Shown piece after piece: positions 27,190 through 36,144 of a stretch of 64,000 nt of DNA (position 1 is its first letter; the number at the start of each line of letters is the position of its first letter). This stretch comes from Streptomyces sp. ISL-87 (lineage in GTDB: Bacteria > Actinomycetota > Actinomycetes > Streptomycetales > Streptomycetaceae): NCBI RefSeq assembly GCF_018614095.1, contig NZ_JAGGOY010000061.1, positions 73,771 to 137,770 on the forward strand. The letters are read 5' to 3'. A program made the translations under genes and the position numbers. The notes under the pieces are model-generated. The model did not search any database, was not told the origin of the DNA, and was given only the letters and a program-made list of their open reading frames with translations.

Positions 27190-28296
27190 CTACGGGAACG
27201 GGAGTTCCGCGAAGTCCGCGACCAGGGTGCGGTGGTGGCCCGCTGTGCCCAGGGTCAGGGAATCGGCCTTGGCGCGCTTCAGGTAGAGGTGCGCCGGGTG
27301 CTCCCACGTCATGCCGATGCCGCCGTGCAGCTGTACGCATTCCTCGGCGGCGCGGACGGCGACCCCGGAGCAGTAAGCCTGGGCGACGGCCACCGTCAGC
27401 GGGGCTTCAGGGGCCCCCGTGGCGAGGGCGTCGGCCGCGGCGCGGGCGGCCGCGCGGGCCGAGGCGACGTCCAGCCAGAGCCGGGCCAGCCGGTGCTTGA
27501 GGGCCTGGAAGGAGCCGACGGGCCGGTTGAACTGGTGTCGCCCCCGGACGTACCCGACGGTTTCCGTCAGGCACCACTCGGCGATCCCGAGCTGTTCGGA
27601 GGCCAGCAGTCCGGCCCCCGACAGCAGCGCCCCGGCGATGACCGCCCGCGCCGTGGCCGGGTCGGCGAGCCGGGTTCCCGCCGCCCCGTCGAGGGTGACG
27701 GTGGCGAGCGGGCGGGTCAGGTCCAGGGGGACCAGCGGGGTGAGGGAGGCCGCGGCGGCCGGGACGGCGTACAGGCCCGTGTCCGCGAGGACCAGCAGTA
27801 CGTCGGCGGCCACCGCGTCCGCCACCGAGGTCACCGTGCCGGAGAGGATCCCGCCTCCGGAGTCCCGTACCGCGGTCGGCAGCGGCGCCCCGGGCGCCAG
27901 CGTGAGCGGCACGGCCGGTACGCAGACCTGCCGCCCGGTGGCCAACTCCCGCAACAGCCCGGCGACTTCGGCCGGATCGCAGGCCAGCAGGATCTCCGTC
28001 GCGAGGACGGCGCTCGTCAGGTACGGGACGGGGGCCACGGCCCGCCCCAGCTCTTCCAGGACCACGGCCGCCTCGCGGTGCCCCGCGCCCTGGCCGCCGA
28101 GCTTCTCCGGCACGAGCAGCCCCGCGGTGCCGATCTCCATCGCAAGGGTGCGCCACAGGTCCGGATCGTGCGGCCGGTCGCTCTCGGCCCGGGCGAGGAC
28201 GCGTCCGGAGTCGCACCGGTCTGCGAGCAGCGCCCGTACGGCGGCTCGGAGTTCTTCCTCGGTCTCGGAGTACAGCAGGTCGAACGGAGCGCTCAT
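27190..28296 (-). CDS. Acyl-CoA dehydrogenase
   Basis: A 368-residue acyl-CoA dehydrogenase of the compact, divergent type often encoded as one half of an αβ pair. N-terminal helical domain from PFDLLYSETEEELRAAVRALL; flavin/middle region around VPEKLGGQGAGHREAAVVLEELG; C-terminal domain with YVRGRHQFNRPVGSFQALKHRLA and GGIGMTWEHPAHLYLKRAK. It oxidises an acyl-CoA to the enoyl-CoA. The start overlaps the stop of the next upstream dehydrogenase (ATGA), so the two subunits are likely made together. Such heteromeric enzymes act on bulky substrates such as steroid side chains in actinobacteria; the substrate here is not shown. Confidence 0.9.
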   Translation of the reverse strand: MSAPFDLLYSETEEELRAAVRALLADRCDSGRVLARAESDRPHDPDLWRTLAMEIGTAGLLVPEKLGGQGAGHREAAVVLEELGRAVAPVPYLTSAVLATEILLACDPAEVAGLLRELATGRQVCVPAVPLTLAPGAPLPTAVRDSGGGILSGTVTSVADAVAADVLLVLADTGLYAVPAAAASLTPLVPLDLTRPLATVTLDGAAGTRLADPATARAVIAGALLSGAGLLASEQLGIAEWCLTETVGYVRGRHQFNRPVGSFQALKHRLARLWLDVASARAAARAAADALATGAPEAPLTVAVAQAYCSGVAVRAAEECVQLHGGIGMTWEHPAHLYLKRAKADSLTLGTAGHHRTLVADFAELPFP

Positions 28297-29489
28297 CGAG
28301 CCAGGTCCTTCCAGGCGAGGTCCTTGTCGTCGCGCGGCTCGGGGGGCAGTCCGAGGACGCGTTCGGCGACGATGTTGAGGAGGATTTCGCTGGTGCCGCC
28401 CTCGATGCTGTTGCCCTTGGCGCGCAGGTAGCGGTAGCCGGCGTCACGGCCGGTGAAGTCGACCAGTTCGGGGCGGCGCAGGGTCCAGTCCTCGTACAGC
28501 AGGCCCTCCTCGCCGAGGAGTTCCACCTCCAGGCCGCTGATCTCCTGGTTGAGGCGGGCGAAGGTGAGTTTCATCCCCGATCCCTCGGGTCCCGGCTGTC
28601 CGGCGGCGAGCTGCTGGCGCAGCCGTTCGCCGGTGAGCCGGGCCACCTCGGCCTCGACCCACAGTTCCAGCAGCCGCTGGTGCAGGGCGTGCGTGCGCAG
28701 CTCGGGCCGCTCGCGCCAGGCGGCGGCGACCGGCGCGATCATGCCGCCTTCGCGGGGCAGCCGCATGCCGCCGATGGAGACGCGTTCGTTCATCAGGGTG
28801 GTGCGGGCGACCGCCCAGCCCTGTCCGACGGCGCCGAGGCGGTGGGCGTCGGGGATGCGGACGCCGGTCAGGAAGACCTCGTTGAACTCGGCCTCGCCGG
28901 TGATCTGGCGCAGCGGCCGGACCTCGACGCCGGGGGCGTGCATATCGCAGAGGAAGTAGGTGATGCCCTGGTGCTTGGGCAGCGCCGGGTCGGTGCGGGC
29001 GATCAGGATGGCCCAGCGGGCGGTGTGGGCGCTGGAGGTCCACACCTTCTGGCCGTCCACGATCCAGTCGCCGGTGCTCGCCTCGCGCACCGCGCGGGTG
29101 CCGAGCGCGGCGAGGTCGGAGCCGGCGCCGGGTTCGCTGAAGAGCTGGCACCAGACCTCCTCGCCCACCCACAGGGGGCGAAGGAAGCGCCGCTTCTGCT
29201 CGTCGGTGCCGTACGCGAGGATCGTGGGAGCTGCCATGCCGAGGCCGATGCCGATGCGGCGCGGGTCGTTGTCGGGGGCGCCGGCCGCCTCCAACTGGGC
29301 GTCGACGGCGGCCTGGAGGGAACGCGGGGCGCCGAGTCCGCCGAGGCCCACGGGGTAGTGGACCCAGGCGAGTCCGGCGTCGAAGCGGGCGCGCAGGAAG
29401 TCGGTGCTGTCGGTTTCGGCCGGCGGGTATGCGTCGAGCAGCTCCCTCACCCGCACCGTCAGTTCCTCGGCGGTGACGGTCGCGCTCAC
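28293..29489 (-). CDS. Acyl-CoA dehydrogenase (partner subunit)
   Basis: A 398-residue acyl-CoA dehydrogenase with CQLFSEPGAGSDLAALGTRA (flavin-binding), WIVDGQKVWTSSAHTA and the C-terminal YRYLRAKGNSIEGGTSEILLNIVAERVLG. This is the longer partner commonly paired with the shorter protein encoded next. GTG 29489 overlaps the stop of the quinone-oxidoreductase gene (GTGA). Together the three genes form one operon. Confidence 0.92.
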   Translation of the reverse strand: MSATVTAEELTVRVRELLDAYPPAETDSTDFLRARFDAGLAWVHYPVGLGGLGAPRSLQAAVDAQLEAAGAPDNDPRRIGIGLGMAAPTILAYGTDEQKRRFLRPLWVGEEVWCQLFSEPGAGSDLAALGTRAVREASTGDWIVDGQKVWTSSAHTARWAILIARTDPALPKHQGITYFLCDMHAPGVEVRPLRQITGEAEFNEVFLTGVRIPDAHRLGAVGQGWAVARTTLMNERVSIGGMRLPREGGMIAPVAAAWRERPELRTHALHQRLLELWVEAEVARLTGERLRQQLAAGQPGPEGSGMKLTFARLNQEISGLEVELLGEEGLLYEDWTLRRPELVDFTGRDAGYRYLRAKGNSIEGGTSEILLNIVAERVLGLPPEPRDDKDLAWKDLAR

Positions 29490-30460
29490 CTGGCACCCCC
29501 GTCCAGGGCCGGTACGACGACCAGCCGGCCGGTGGTGGCGCCGTCGGCGAGGCGCTGTACGGCATCGGCGGCCGCGGCGAGCGGGACGCGTTCGCTGACC
29601 AGCGGTTTGATGGCGCCCTCGGCGGCGAGCCGGGTGAGTTCGGCGTGGCAGGCGAGGATGGAGGCCGGCTCCTTGGTGGCGTACAGCCCCCAGTGCAGGC
29701 CGAGGATGGCGTAGTTCTTCACGAGGGCGTGGTTCAGGGCGGGGGTGGGGATGGTGCCGCCGGCGAAGCCGACGACCACGATCCGGCCTTCGAAGGCCAC
29801 ACATTTGGCGGAGGCGGTGTAGGCGTCACCGCCGACCGGGTCGTAGACCACGTCGGCGCCGCGCCCGCCGGTGAACTCCTTGACGCGGGAGACGAGCTCC
29901 TCGCTCGTACGGTCGATCACCAGATCGCAGCCGAGCTCCTCGGCGGTACGGACCTTGGCCTTGCCGCCGACCACCCCGATGACGGTGGCGCCGGCGGCCT
30001 TGCCGAGCTGGACGGCGGCGCTGCCGACGCCGCCCGCGGCGGCGTGCACGAGCAGGGTCTCGCCGCTCTGGAGGCGGGCGCGGCGGTGCAGGCCGAACCA
30101 GCCGGTCTGGTAGCCGATGTGCAGAGCGGCCGCCTCGGCGTCGTCGAGGGTGTCCGGAGCGGGCAGCAGGGCGCGCGCGGGCGCGGTGACGTACTCGGCG
30201 AAGCCGCCGTGCGGCAGGGTCGGGTTGGCGATGACACGGCGGCCGTCCTCGGTCTCGCCGCAGATCTCGACACCGGGGGTGAAGGGCAGCGGGGGCCGGA
30301 TCTGGTACTGGCCGCGGACGAGCAGCGCGTCGGGGAAGTTGACGTTGGCCGCGAGCACCTTGAGCCTCACCTCGCCCTCGCCGGGCACCGGTTCCGGAAC
30401 CTCTTCGAGGCGCATGGCCTCACGGGGTTCACCGGGGGTATGTACTCGCCATGCCTGCAT
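29486..30460 (-). CDS. NADPH:quinone oxidoreductase-like zinc-independent MDR protein
   Basis: A 324-residue medium-chain dehydrogenase/reductase without zinc-binding cysteines. It has NVNFPDALLVRGQYQ near residue 38, the nucleotide motif LLVHAAAGGVGSAAVQLGKA and VVGFAGGTIP. Close relatives are annotated as quinone oxidoreductases or crotonyl-CoA-type reductases. First gene of the dehydrogenase operon; a dyad operator-like sequence lies 48 bp upstream. Confidence 0.9.
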   Translation of the reverse strand: MQAWRVHTPGEPREAMRLEEVPEPVPGEGEVRLKVLAANVNFPDALLVRGQYQIRPPLPFTPGVEICGETEDGRRVIANPTLPHGGFAEYVTAPARALLPAPDTLDDAEAAALHIGYQTGWFGLHRRARLQSGETLLVHAAAGGVGSAAVQLGKAAGATVIGVVGGKAKVRTAEELGCDLVIDRTSEELVSRVKEFTGGRGADVVYDPVGGDAYTASAKCVAFEGRIVVVGFAGGTIPTPALNHALVKNYAILGLHWGLYATKEPASILACHAELTRLAAEGAIKPLVSERVPLAAAADAVQRLADGATTGRLVVVPALDGGAR

Positions 30461-30507
30461 CCGGGGCCTCCAGCCGCCGTCGAGGAACCACGCTCCGCTG
30501 GCATACT

Positions 30508-30519
30508 AAGCAGTCGCTT
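30508..30519. promoter_or_regulatory. Operator-like dyad in the 307-bp divergent region
   Basis: AAGC-N4-GCTT inside ACTAAGCAGTCGCTTGCC lies 48 bp before the quinone-oxidoreductase start. AAGC/GCTT dyads of this size are typical TetR-family operators in actinobacterial acyl-CoA operons. The rest of the 30461-30767 region holds direct repeats of GATGCCGACGCCCC near 30658-30682 and no gene that I can support. Confidence 0.45.
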
Positions 30520-30767
30520 GCCCATCTGGGAACCGGTCGGCCCAAGACGCGCCACATCCGTGGCCGGCGCCGCGATCTTCCTGGCGGGGCTGATCAGGAG
30601 GCCGGGCCGACCGTGGCGGCCGGGCGGAGATGCACGCCGTCCCGATGTACGCCGCCGGGATGCCGACGCCCCGATGCCGACGCCCCGACGGCGTAGCGGG
30701 AACACCTCGCGGGGCACTCGCGGCGCGGGCATGGTGATCTGAGCGCCCGCACGCTATCGATGGGCGC

Positions 30768-31694
30768 ATGGAGAACCCCTCGCAGCACCCCTTCCAGCCC
30801 TTGCGCGGCCTGCCCGCGCCGCCGCCGGTCGGTGCCGCCGCGCTGCCTCCCGGTACGTACGCGGGGCAGGTCGTCCTCGTGACGGGCGGCGGCACCGGGC
30901 TCGGCAGGGCGATCGCCGCCGAGTTCGCGCGGCTGGGCGCCGACCTGGTCATAGCGAGCCGGCGCGTGGAGCGGCTCAAGGCGGCTCAGGAGGAGCTGGC
31001 GGCCGTGCCCGGTGCGGGCCGGGTGACGGCCGCCGTCTGCGACATCCGGGACCCGGAGCGGGTCGCGGAGGTCTTCGACGCGGCCGAGGCGTCGCTCGGG
31101 CTTCCGGACGTACTGGTCAACAACGCGGCCGCCAACTTCCCGAGCCCTGCGGAGGATCTCTCCCCCAACGCCTGGCGGGCGGTGGTGGACATCACCCTGA
31201 CCGGCACCTGGTTCATGACCCGCGAGTTCGGGCGCCGCCACCTCGCGGCGGGCACACCGGGCTCCATCGTGAACATCGGCGCCTCGTACGCCTGGACCGG
31301 CGGCCCGGGTTTCGCGCACAGCGCGGCCGCCAAGGCCGGGGTGAAGAACCTGGTGGAGACCCTCGCCGTCGAGTGGGGCCCGTACGGCATCCAGATCAAC
31401 GGCCTCGTCCCCGGACTGTTCCCGCACGCCGACATGACCGAGGACATCCGGGGCGGCCTGGATCGGGCCGCCCCGGAGGCGAAGGACGCCCGGCAGCCCG
31501 CCCTGCGGGTCGGCGCGCCGCGCGAGCTCGGCTGGGCGGCGACCTTCCTGGCCTCGCCCTACGCCCGGTTCGTGACCGGCCACACCCTGGTGGTCGACGG
31601 CGCGAACTGGCAGCGCCGGGCGCTGGTCAATCCGGAAGTGGTGCCGGTGCGCGAACAGTTGGGGCGCGGACCGTTCAGTCCGTTCAGCGGGTGA
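30768..31694 (+). CDS. SDR oxidoreductase (2,4-dienoyl-CoA reductase-like)
   Basis: A 308-residue short-chain dehydrogenase. Cofactor motif TGGGTGLGRAIA, NNAAANFPSP, and the active-site stretch NIGASYAWTGGPGFAHSAAAKAGV, which lacks the standard YxxxK but has the Ser...Lys arrangement seen in 2,4-dienoyl-CoA reductases; AVEWGPYGIQINGLVPG follows. It would reduce dienoyl-CoA intermediates during oxidation of unsaturated acyl chains, fitting the neighbouring dehydrogenases and hydratase. It is divergent from the dehydrogenase operon and convergent with the enoyl-CoA hydratase. Confidence 0.88.
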   Translation: MENPSQHPFQPLRGLPAPPPVGAAALPPGTYAGQVVLVTGGGTGLGRAIAAEFARLGADLVIASRRVERLKAAQEELAAVPGAGRVTAAVCDIRDPERVAEVFDAAEASLGLPDVLVNNAAANFPSPAEDLSPNAWRAVVDITLTGTWFMTREFGRRHLAAGTPGSIVNIGASYAWTGGPGFAHSAAAKAGVKNLVETLAVEWGPYGIQINGLVPGLFPHADMTEDIRGGLDRAAPEAKDARQPALRVGAPRELGWAATFLASPYARFVTGHTLVVDGANWQRRALVNPEVVPVREQLGRGPFSPFSG

Positions 31695-31754
31695 ACCCCT
31701 GCCCCGTGGCTGGAGGGGTGGCCCCGGCTGTCCATGGCCGGAGCCGGTCCGCTC

Positions 31755-32588
31755 TCACCCTCCGGTGAAGTGCGGGGGCCGGCGGGCGGCCTTGGCGGTG
31801 TAGCCCTCGCGGGAGTCCTCCGAGGTGAGGGTGAGGGCGGCTGTCATCGCGACGCGGTCGAGGGCGGCGGGGAGGGCCGCGTCGGCGTAGGCGTCCACCG
31901 CCCGCTTGATGCCCTGGACGGCGAGCGGTGCGTTCGCCGCGATCTCCGTCGCGAGCGCGCGGGCCGTGGAGTCCAAGTCCGGTCCGGGCACCACCAGTTG
32001 GACCAGATGGAGGCGTTCGGCCGTCGGCGCGTCGATGCGACGGCCGGTCAGGGCCAGCAACTTGGCCCAGCCCGCCCCCGCCTCGCGGGCGATACGCAGG
32101 TCGCCGCCCGCGTCCACGGCGACCCCCAACTGGGCCTCCGGCAGCGCGAAGACGGCGTCCTCGGCCGCCACCCGGATGTCCGCCATCAAGGCCAGCTCGA
32201 AGCCGAAGCCCAGGCAGTACCCCTGCACGGCGGCGACCACCGGTTGCGGGAGGCGAGTGAGGACGGCGAAGCGCTCGTGGACCCAGCGGATGCCCTCGTA
32301 GTAGTTCCGGGTCCGCTCGGCGGCCGAGGCGCCGGTGATGGCGCCGCCGGGCGCGGTCACGTCGATCCCCGCGCAGAACGCCCGGCCCTCCGCCCGCAGC
32401 AGGACCACCCGCGCGGCGGGGTCGAAGCGGATCCGGTCCGCCAGCAGGCCCAGCTGGCGGGTGGACTCCCAGCTCCAGCCGTTGAGCGTGTCCGGGCGGC
32501 AGAGGGTGAGGACCGCGATCCCGTCCGCGACCTCCAGCCGGATCCGCTCCTCACCCTCCGCGATCTCCGTGGTGATGGTATCGATCAC
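31755..32588 (-). CDS. Enoyl-CoA hydratase/isomerase family protein
   Basis: A 277-residue crotonase-fold protein: RPDTLNGWSW, GRAFCAGIDV (oxyanion-hole Ala-Gly) and PVVAAVQGYCLGFGFELALMADIRVAAEDAVFALPEAQLG, containing the second oxyanion Gly and the Glu position. It hydrates enoyl-CoA to 3-hydroxyacyl-CoA, the step after the acyl-CoA dehydrogenase. TGACG-N3-CGTCA lies about 30 bp upstream, likely the binding site of its repressor. Confidence 0.92.
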   Translation of the reverse strand: MIDTITTEIAEGEERIRLEVADGIAVLTLCRPDTLNGWSWESTRQLGLLADRIRFDPAARVVLLRAEGRAFCAGIDVTAPGGAITGASAAERTRNYYEGIRWVHERFAVLTRLPQPVVAAVQGYCLGFGFELALMADIRVAAEDAVFALPEAQLGVAVDAGGDLRIAREAGAGWAKLLALTGRRIDAPTAERLHLVQLVVPGPDLDSTARALATEIAANAPLAVQGIKRAVDAYADAALPAALDRVAMTAALTLTSEDSREGYTAKAARRPPHFTGG

Positions 32589-32615
32589 CTGATCCTGCCC
32601 CCTTCGCCCCGAATT

Positions 32616-32628
32616 TGACGGAGCGTCA
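32616..32628. promoter_or_regulatory. Operator-like dyad TGACG-N3-CGTCA
   Basis: A perfect 5-bp dyad with a GAG centre, 28 bp upstream of the enoyl-CoA hydratase start and 19 bp from the expected start site region. Dyads of this form often precede acyl-CoA metabolic genes in actinobacteria and are bound by TetR proteins. The regulator is not in the window. Confidence 0.45.
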
Positions 32629-32644
32629 GACTAGGGGGCGCCGA

Positions 32645-33409
32645 TCAGCGGGGGAAGACCTCGAACGGCACGGCGGGACGGCCGCCGAACCTGGCCGCCG
32701 TCTGCTGGGCGTAGCCGGTGAGGAAGGTACGGACGTACTCCTCGGGGTCCTGGTCGGTGAGCACCTCGATGTACGCCTTGTGCTCCAGCAGGGACTTCAC
32801 GGAGCGCTCCAGGCCCGGCCCCGCGTCGGCCGCGTGCGTCGGCGTGTTGGTGCCCGCCACCGCGACCCACCGCACGCCCTTCCACGGCTCCAGGCCCTGG
32901 TCCGCGATGAGTTCGGGGAAGATCCACCGGTTTCCGGCGTCGGCGGCCGCGTCCAGGGTGGCCCGGCCCACCGCCTGGTGGTCGGGGGTGTTCCAGAAGC
33001 CTCCACCGCCCTGCCCGCCCCAGGTGTCGCGGTGGTTCATGGTGATGACGAGCTCGGGGCGATGCCGGCGGATGGCCGCGGCGATGTCCCGGCGCAGGCC
33101 GAGGCCGTACTCGATGACGCCGTCGCTGTGGTCGAGGAACTCGACCGTGGAGACGCCCACGACGGCCGCGCTGGCCCGCTGTTCGGCCTCGCGCAGCGGG
33201 GCGCACTCGGCGGGGGCGATCGTGTCGATGCCCGCCTCGCCGCGCGTGGCGAGGAGGTAGACGACCTCGCGGCCGCCGTCCGTCCAGTCGGCGATCGCCG
33301 CCGCGCAGCCGTACTCCAGGTCGTCGGGGTGGGCGACCACGGCGAGGGCGCGCTGCCAGTCGGTGGGCATGGGCTGCAGGGGTGTCGGCTGATCCACTTC
33401 TTCAGTCAT
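32645..33409 (-). CDS. PIG-L family deacetylase
   Basis: A 254-residue zinc-dependent N-deacetylase of the LmbE/MshB-like fold. The metal motif AVVAHPDDLEYG (HPDD) and the later HRDTWGGQGGGGFWNTPDHQAVG supply the zinc ligands. Relatives remove acetyl groups from GlcNAc-linked small molecules, including mycothiol precursors; this copy lacks diagnostic MshB context. Start ATG 33409 places the HPDD motif near residue 27. Confidence 0.88.
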   Translation of the reverse strand: MTEEVDQPTPLQPMPTDWQRALAVVAHPDDLEYGCAAAIADWTDGGREVVYLLATRGEAGIDTIAPAECAPLREAEQRASAAVVGVSTVEFLDHSDGVIEYGLGLRRDIAAAIRRHRPELVITMNHRDTWGGQGGGGFWNTPDHQAVGRATLDAAADAGNRWIFPELIADQGLEPWKGVRWVAVAGTNTPTHAADAGPGLERSVKSLLEHKAYIEVLTDQDPEEYVRTFLTGYAQQTAARFGGRPAVPFEVFPR

Positions 33410-33489
33410 GCTGCGCACAATAGGCGAATGGGGCAGGCACGGTCTTCGTGGACCGCCAGTTGAGCGACCACGAGCCACGGTGACTCCCG

Positions 33490-33590
33490 GCCCGCGGTCA
33501 GGCCTCGACCTCAGGCCTCGCCCCCGGTCAGCCTCGCCCCGCGGTCAGGCCTCGCCCCGCAGTCACCCTCGCCCCGCGGTCAGGCCTCGT
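33490..33590. repeat. Degenerate ~17-bp tandem repeats duplicating the end of a gene
   Basis: Five to six imperfect copies of CCGCGGTCAGGCCTCGCC run from about 33490 into the 3' end of the peptidase gene. Each copy carries the antisense of the last codons plus the TGA stop of that gene, so the array looks like tandem duplication of the gene's 3' terminus. Confidence 0.75.
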
Positions 33591-34890
33591 CGCGGGCGAG
33601 GGCCAGCAGCCGGTCCAGGACGCGCGGGCCGCCCGCGCGGACCCCGTCGTGCTCGAACTCGTCCGTCACCCAGGTCCGCAGGCCCCGGATCGCGCGGGCC
33701 GTACGCAGGGAGTGCGCGGTGTCGACGTACATGTCGTCGTGGTAGACGGCGGCAGCCACCGGCACCTCGTTGTCGGCGAGCCGCGCCGGGTCGTAGAGCC
33801 GCCCCCAGCCGGTACGGGAGGCCAGCAGTTCGGCGGTCTCGCGCAGCGGTGCGAGCGCCGGGTCCACGGTGAAGTGCCAGGGGTGCACGGTCTCGCCGGT
33901 GAACAGGAGGGGCTCGTCTCCGGCGAGGGTCTTGGCGGCGTCGAAGCGGGGGTGCTCCGCGCGCACCCGGTGGGCGGCCCAGGCGGTGGGCGCGGCCGGG
34001 TCCTGGGCGTAGATGGACTCGTGGATCAGCGCGTAGAGGGGATGCCCGGCGAACGAGAGCTGCGCGCGGACGGCTTCCAGGAAGGCATCGGAGAGGGCGG
34101 GCCCGGCGGAGGTCGGTACGAAGGCGTCTTCGAGGAGGTAGTGCAGCTGGTGGCTGCCGTCGCCGGTGCCGAGGAGCAGCCCGAGGGACTGGAAGGCCTC
34201 CACGGTGAGCCGGTAGCCGCCGGGGAGTTCGGCCGGGCGCTCGGCGAGATGGGCGGCGATGCGGCGGGCGCGCTCCACGTCCATCGGGTAACGCGCGTAG
34301 TGGGCGAGGTTCTTGCCCTCGATACGCGGATACGCCGCCTGGTACACCTCCTCGGCGGTGGCGTCGAGGGAGGGCAGGCCGCCGGTGATCAGCGCGGCGG
34401 TCAGGCCTTCGGGGGCGGTGGAGAGGTAGTTCGTGGTGCAGAAGCCGCCGAAGCTCTGGCCGAGTACGGTCCAGGGCGCGCCGCCGGTCAGGCCGGGCCG
34501 CACGGCCTCGCAGTCGCGGACGATCGAGTCGGCGCGGAAGTGGGAGAGGTACTCGGCCTGCTGTTCCGGGGTGCCGTGCAGAGGCAGGGTCTGCCGGGAC
34601 ACGGGCGTGGAGCGGCCGGTTCCGCGCTGGTCGAGGAGCAGCACCCGGTACTCGGTGAGGGCCCGCTCCAGCCAGGCCTGCCGCCCGACGAAGCGCCGGG
34701 CGCCGAAGCCCGGGCCGCCCTCCAGGTACAGCAGCCAGGGCAGGGTGGCGGGGTTTTTGTCACCGGCGACGACCTCACGGGCGTACAGCTCGATGCGCGC
34801 GCCGTCGGGGCGGGCGTGGTCGAGCGGGACGCTGAAGTGGTGGTCGGTCAGGACGACACCGGGCTGGCGATAGCTGCGGCTGGCGGTCAC
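33580..34890 (-). CDS. Proline iminopeptidase-like alpha/beta hydrolase (S33)
   Basis: A 436-residue S33 family peptidase. YLEGGPGFGARRF is the oxyanion HGGPG-type motif, LLDQRGTGRST follows, VLGQSFGGFCT holds the Ser, and YHDDMYVDTAHSL holds the late acid/His region. The length and DQRGTGRST motif match bacterial prolyl aminopeptidases that remove N-terminal Pro from peptides. No signal peptide. Its last codons are repeated downstream in a tandem array. Confidence 0.9.
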   Translation of the reverse strand: MTASRSYRQPGVVLTDHHFSVPLDHARPDGARIELYAREVVAGDKNPATLPWLLYLEGGPGFGARRFVGRQAWLERALTEYRVLLLDQRGTGRSTPVSRQTLPLHGTPEQQAEYLSHFRADSIVRDCEAVRPGLTGGAPWTVLGQSFGGFCTTNYLSTAPEGLTAALITGGLPSLDATAEEVYQAAYPRIEGKNLAHYARYPMDVERARRIAAHLAERPAELPGGYRLTVEAFQSLGLLLGTGDGSHQLHYLLEDAFVPTSAGPALSDAFLEAVRAQLSFAGHPLYALIHESIYAQDPAAPTAWAAHRVRAEHPRFDAAKTLAGDEPLLFTGETVHPWHFTVDPALAPLRETAELLASRTGWGRLYDPARLADNEVPVAAAVYHDDMYVDTAHSLRTARAIRGLRTWVTDEFEHDGVRAGGPRVLDRLLALARDEA

Positions 34891-34985
34891 GGCGGGCCCC
34901 TGGGGTGAGAGGGTGGAGTACCCGCACCCCGGCCGGATCGCGTCCGGGGTGCGGGTGGCGTCCCGCCGAGTTTAAAGGGGGGCCG

Positions 34986-36071
34986 TCAGAGCTCGACCAC
35001 CGAGCGGAGCACCTCGCCGCGCTCCATGCGCTCGAAGGCGGCCTCGACCCCGTCGAGCGGGATCGTCTCGGAGACGAAGGCGTCGAGGTCGAGCCGGCCC
35101 TGGAGGTAGAGGTCGACGAGGAGTGGGAAGTCGCGCTCGGGCAGACAGTCCCCGTACCAGGAGGACTTGAGCGCGCCGCCGCGCCCGAAGACGTCGAGCA
35201 GCGGGAGTTCGAGCCGCATCTCCGGTGTCGGTACGCCGACCAGGACCACCGTGCCGGCCAGGTCGCGCGCGTAGAAGGCCTGACGGTAGGTCTCGGGGCG
35301 GCCGACGGCCTCGATGACCACGTCCGCGCCGTTCCCGTCGGTCAGCCCCTGGATGGCCTTGACCACGTCCTCGGTGCGCCCGTTGACGGTGTGGGTGGCC
35401 CCGAGTCCGCGCGCCCACTCCAGCTTCCGGTCGTCCAGGTCTACCGCGATGATCCGCGAGGCACCGGCCAGCCGGGCGCCGGCGACGGCCGCGTTGCCCA
35501 CTCCCCCGCAGCCGATGACGGCGACGGAGTCACCCCGCCCGACGTTGCCGGTGTTCAGGGCGGCGCCGAGGCCGGCCATCACCCCGCAGCCGAGGAGTCC
35601 GGCGGCGGCGGGCGAGGCGGCCGGGTCCACCTTGGTGCACTGGCCGGCGGCGACCAGGGTCTTCTCCGCGAAGGCGCCGATGCCCAGGGCCGGGGAGAGC
35701 GGGGTGCCGTCCTCCAGGGTCATGGGCTGGGTGGCGTTGTGCGTGGCGAAGCAGTACCAGGGGCGGCCGCGCTTGCAGGCCCGACAGGTACCGCACACCG
35801 CACGCCAGTTGAGGACGACGAAGTCGCCGGGTGCGACGGAGGTCACGTCCGGTCCGACCGATTCGACGATTCCGGACGCCTCGTGGCCGAGGAGGAAGGG
35901 GAACTCGTCGTTGATGCCGCCCTCGCGGTAGTGCAGGTCGGTGTGGCAGACCCCGCAGGCCTGGACCTTGACCAGTGCCTCGCCGGGTCCCGGGTCGGGC
36001 ACGAGGATCGTCGTCGTCTCCACCGGTGCGCCCTTGCTCCGCGCGATGACCCCTCGTACGCGATGCGTCAC
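34986..36071 (-). CDS. S-(hydroxymethyl)mycothiol dehydrogenase
   Basis: A 361-residue zinc MDR alcohol dehydrogenase, the length typical of mycothiol-dependent formaldehyde dehydrogenase (MscR/AdhE2). Catalytic zinc: ACGVCHTDLHYREGG and LGHEASGIVE; structural zinc: CGTCRACKRGRPWYC; NAD motif VIGCGGVGNAAVAGA. KSSWYGDCLPERDFP is characteristic of this subgroup. It oxidises the formaldehyde-mycothiol adduct, a detoxification route limited to actinobacteria. GTG 36071 gives the family length; ATG 36107 is an alternative. Confidence 0.93.
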   Translation of the reverse strand: MTHRVRGVIARSKGAPVETTTILVPDPGPGEALVKVQACGVCHTDLHYREGGINDEFPFLLGHEASGIVESVGPDVTSVAPGDFVVLNWRAVCGTCRACKRGRPWYCFATHNATQPMTLEDGTPLSPALGIGAFAEKTLVAAGQCTKVDPAASPAAAGLLGCGVMAGLGAALNTGNVGRGDSVAVIGCGGVGNAAVAGARLAGASRIIAVDLDDRKLEWARGLGATHTVNGRTEDVVKAIQGLTDGNGADVVIEAVGRPETYRQAFYARDLAGTVVLVGVPTPEMRLELPLLDVFGRGGALKSSWYGDCLPERDFPLLVDLYLQGRLDLDAFVSETIPLDGVEAAFERMERGEVLRSVVEL

Positions 36072-36144
36072 GTCATACCCCGCTCTGGTCGGTCCTGTCT
36101 GGACCATCGAACGTACACGGGCGTGGCGGTGTACGGGAGTTGTG

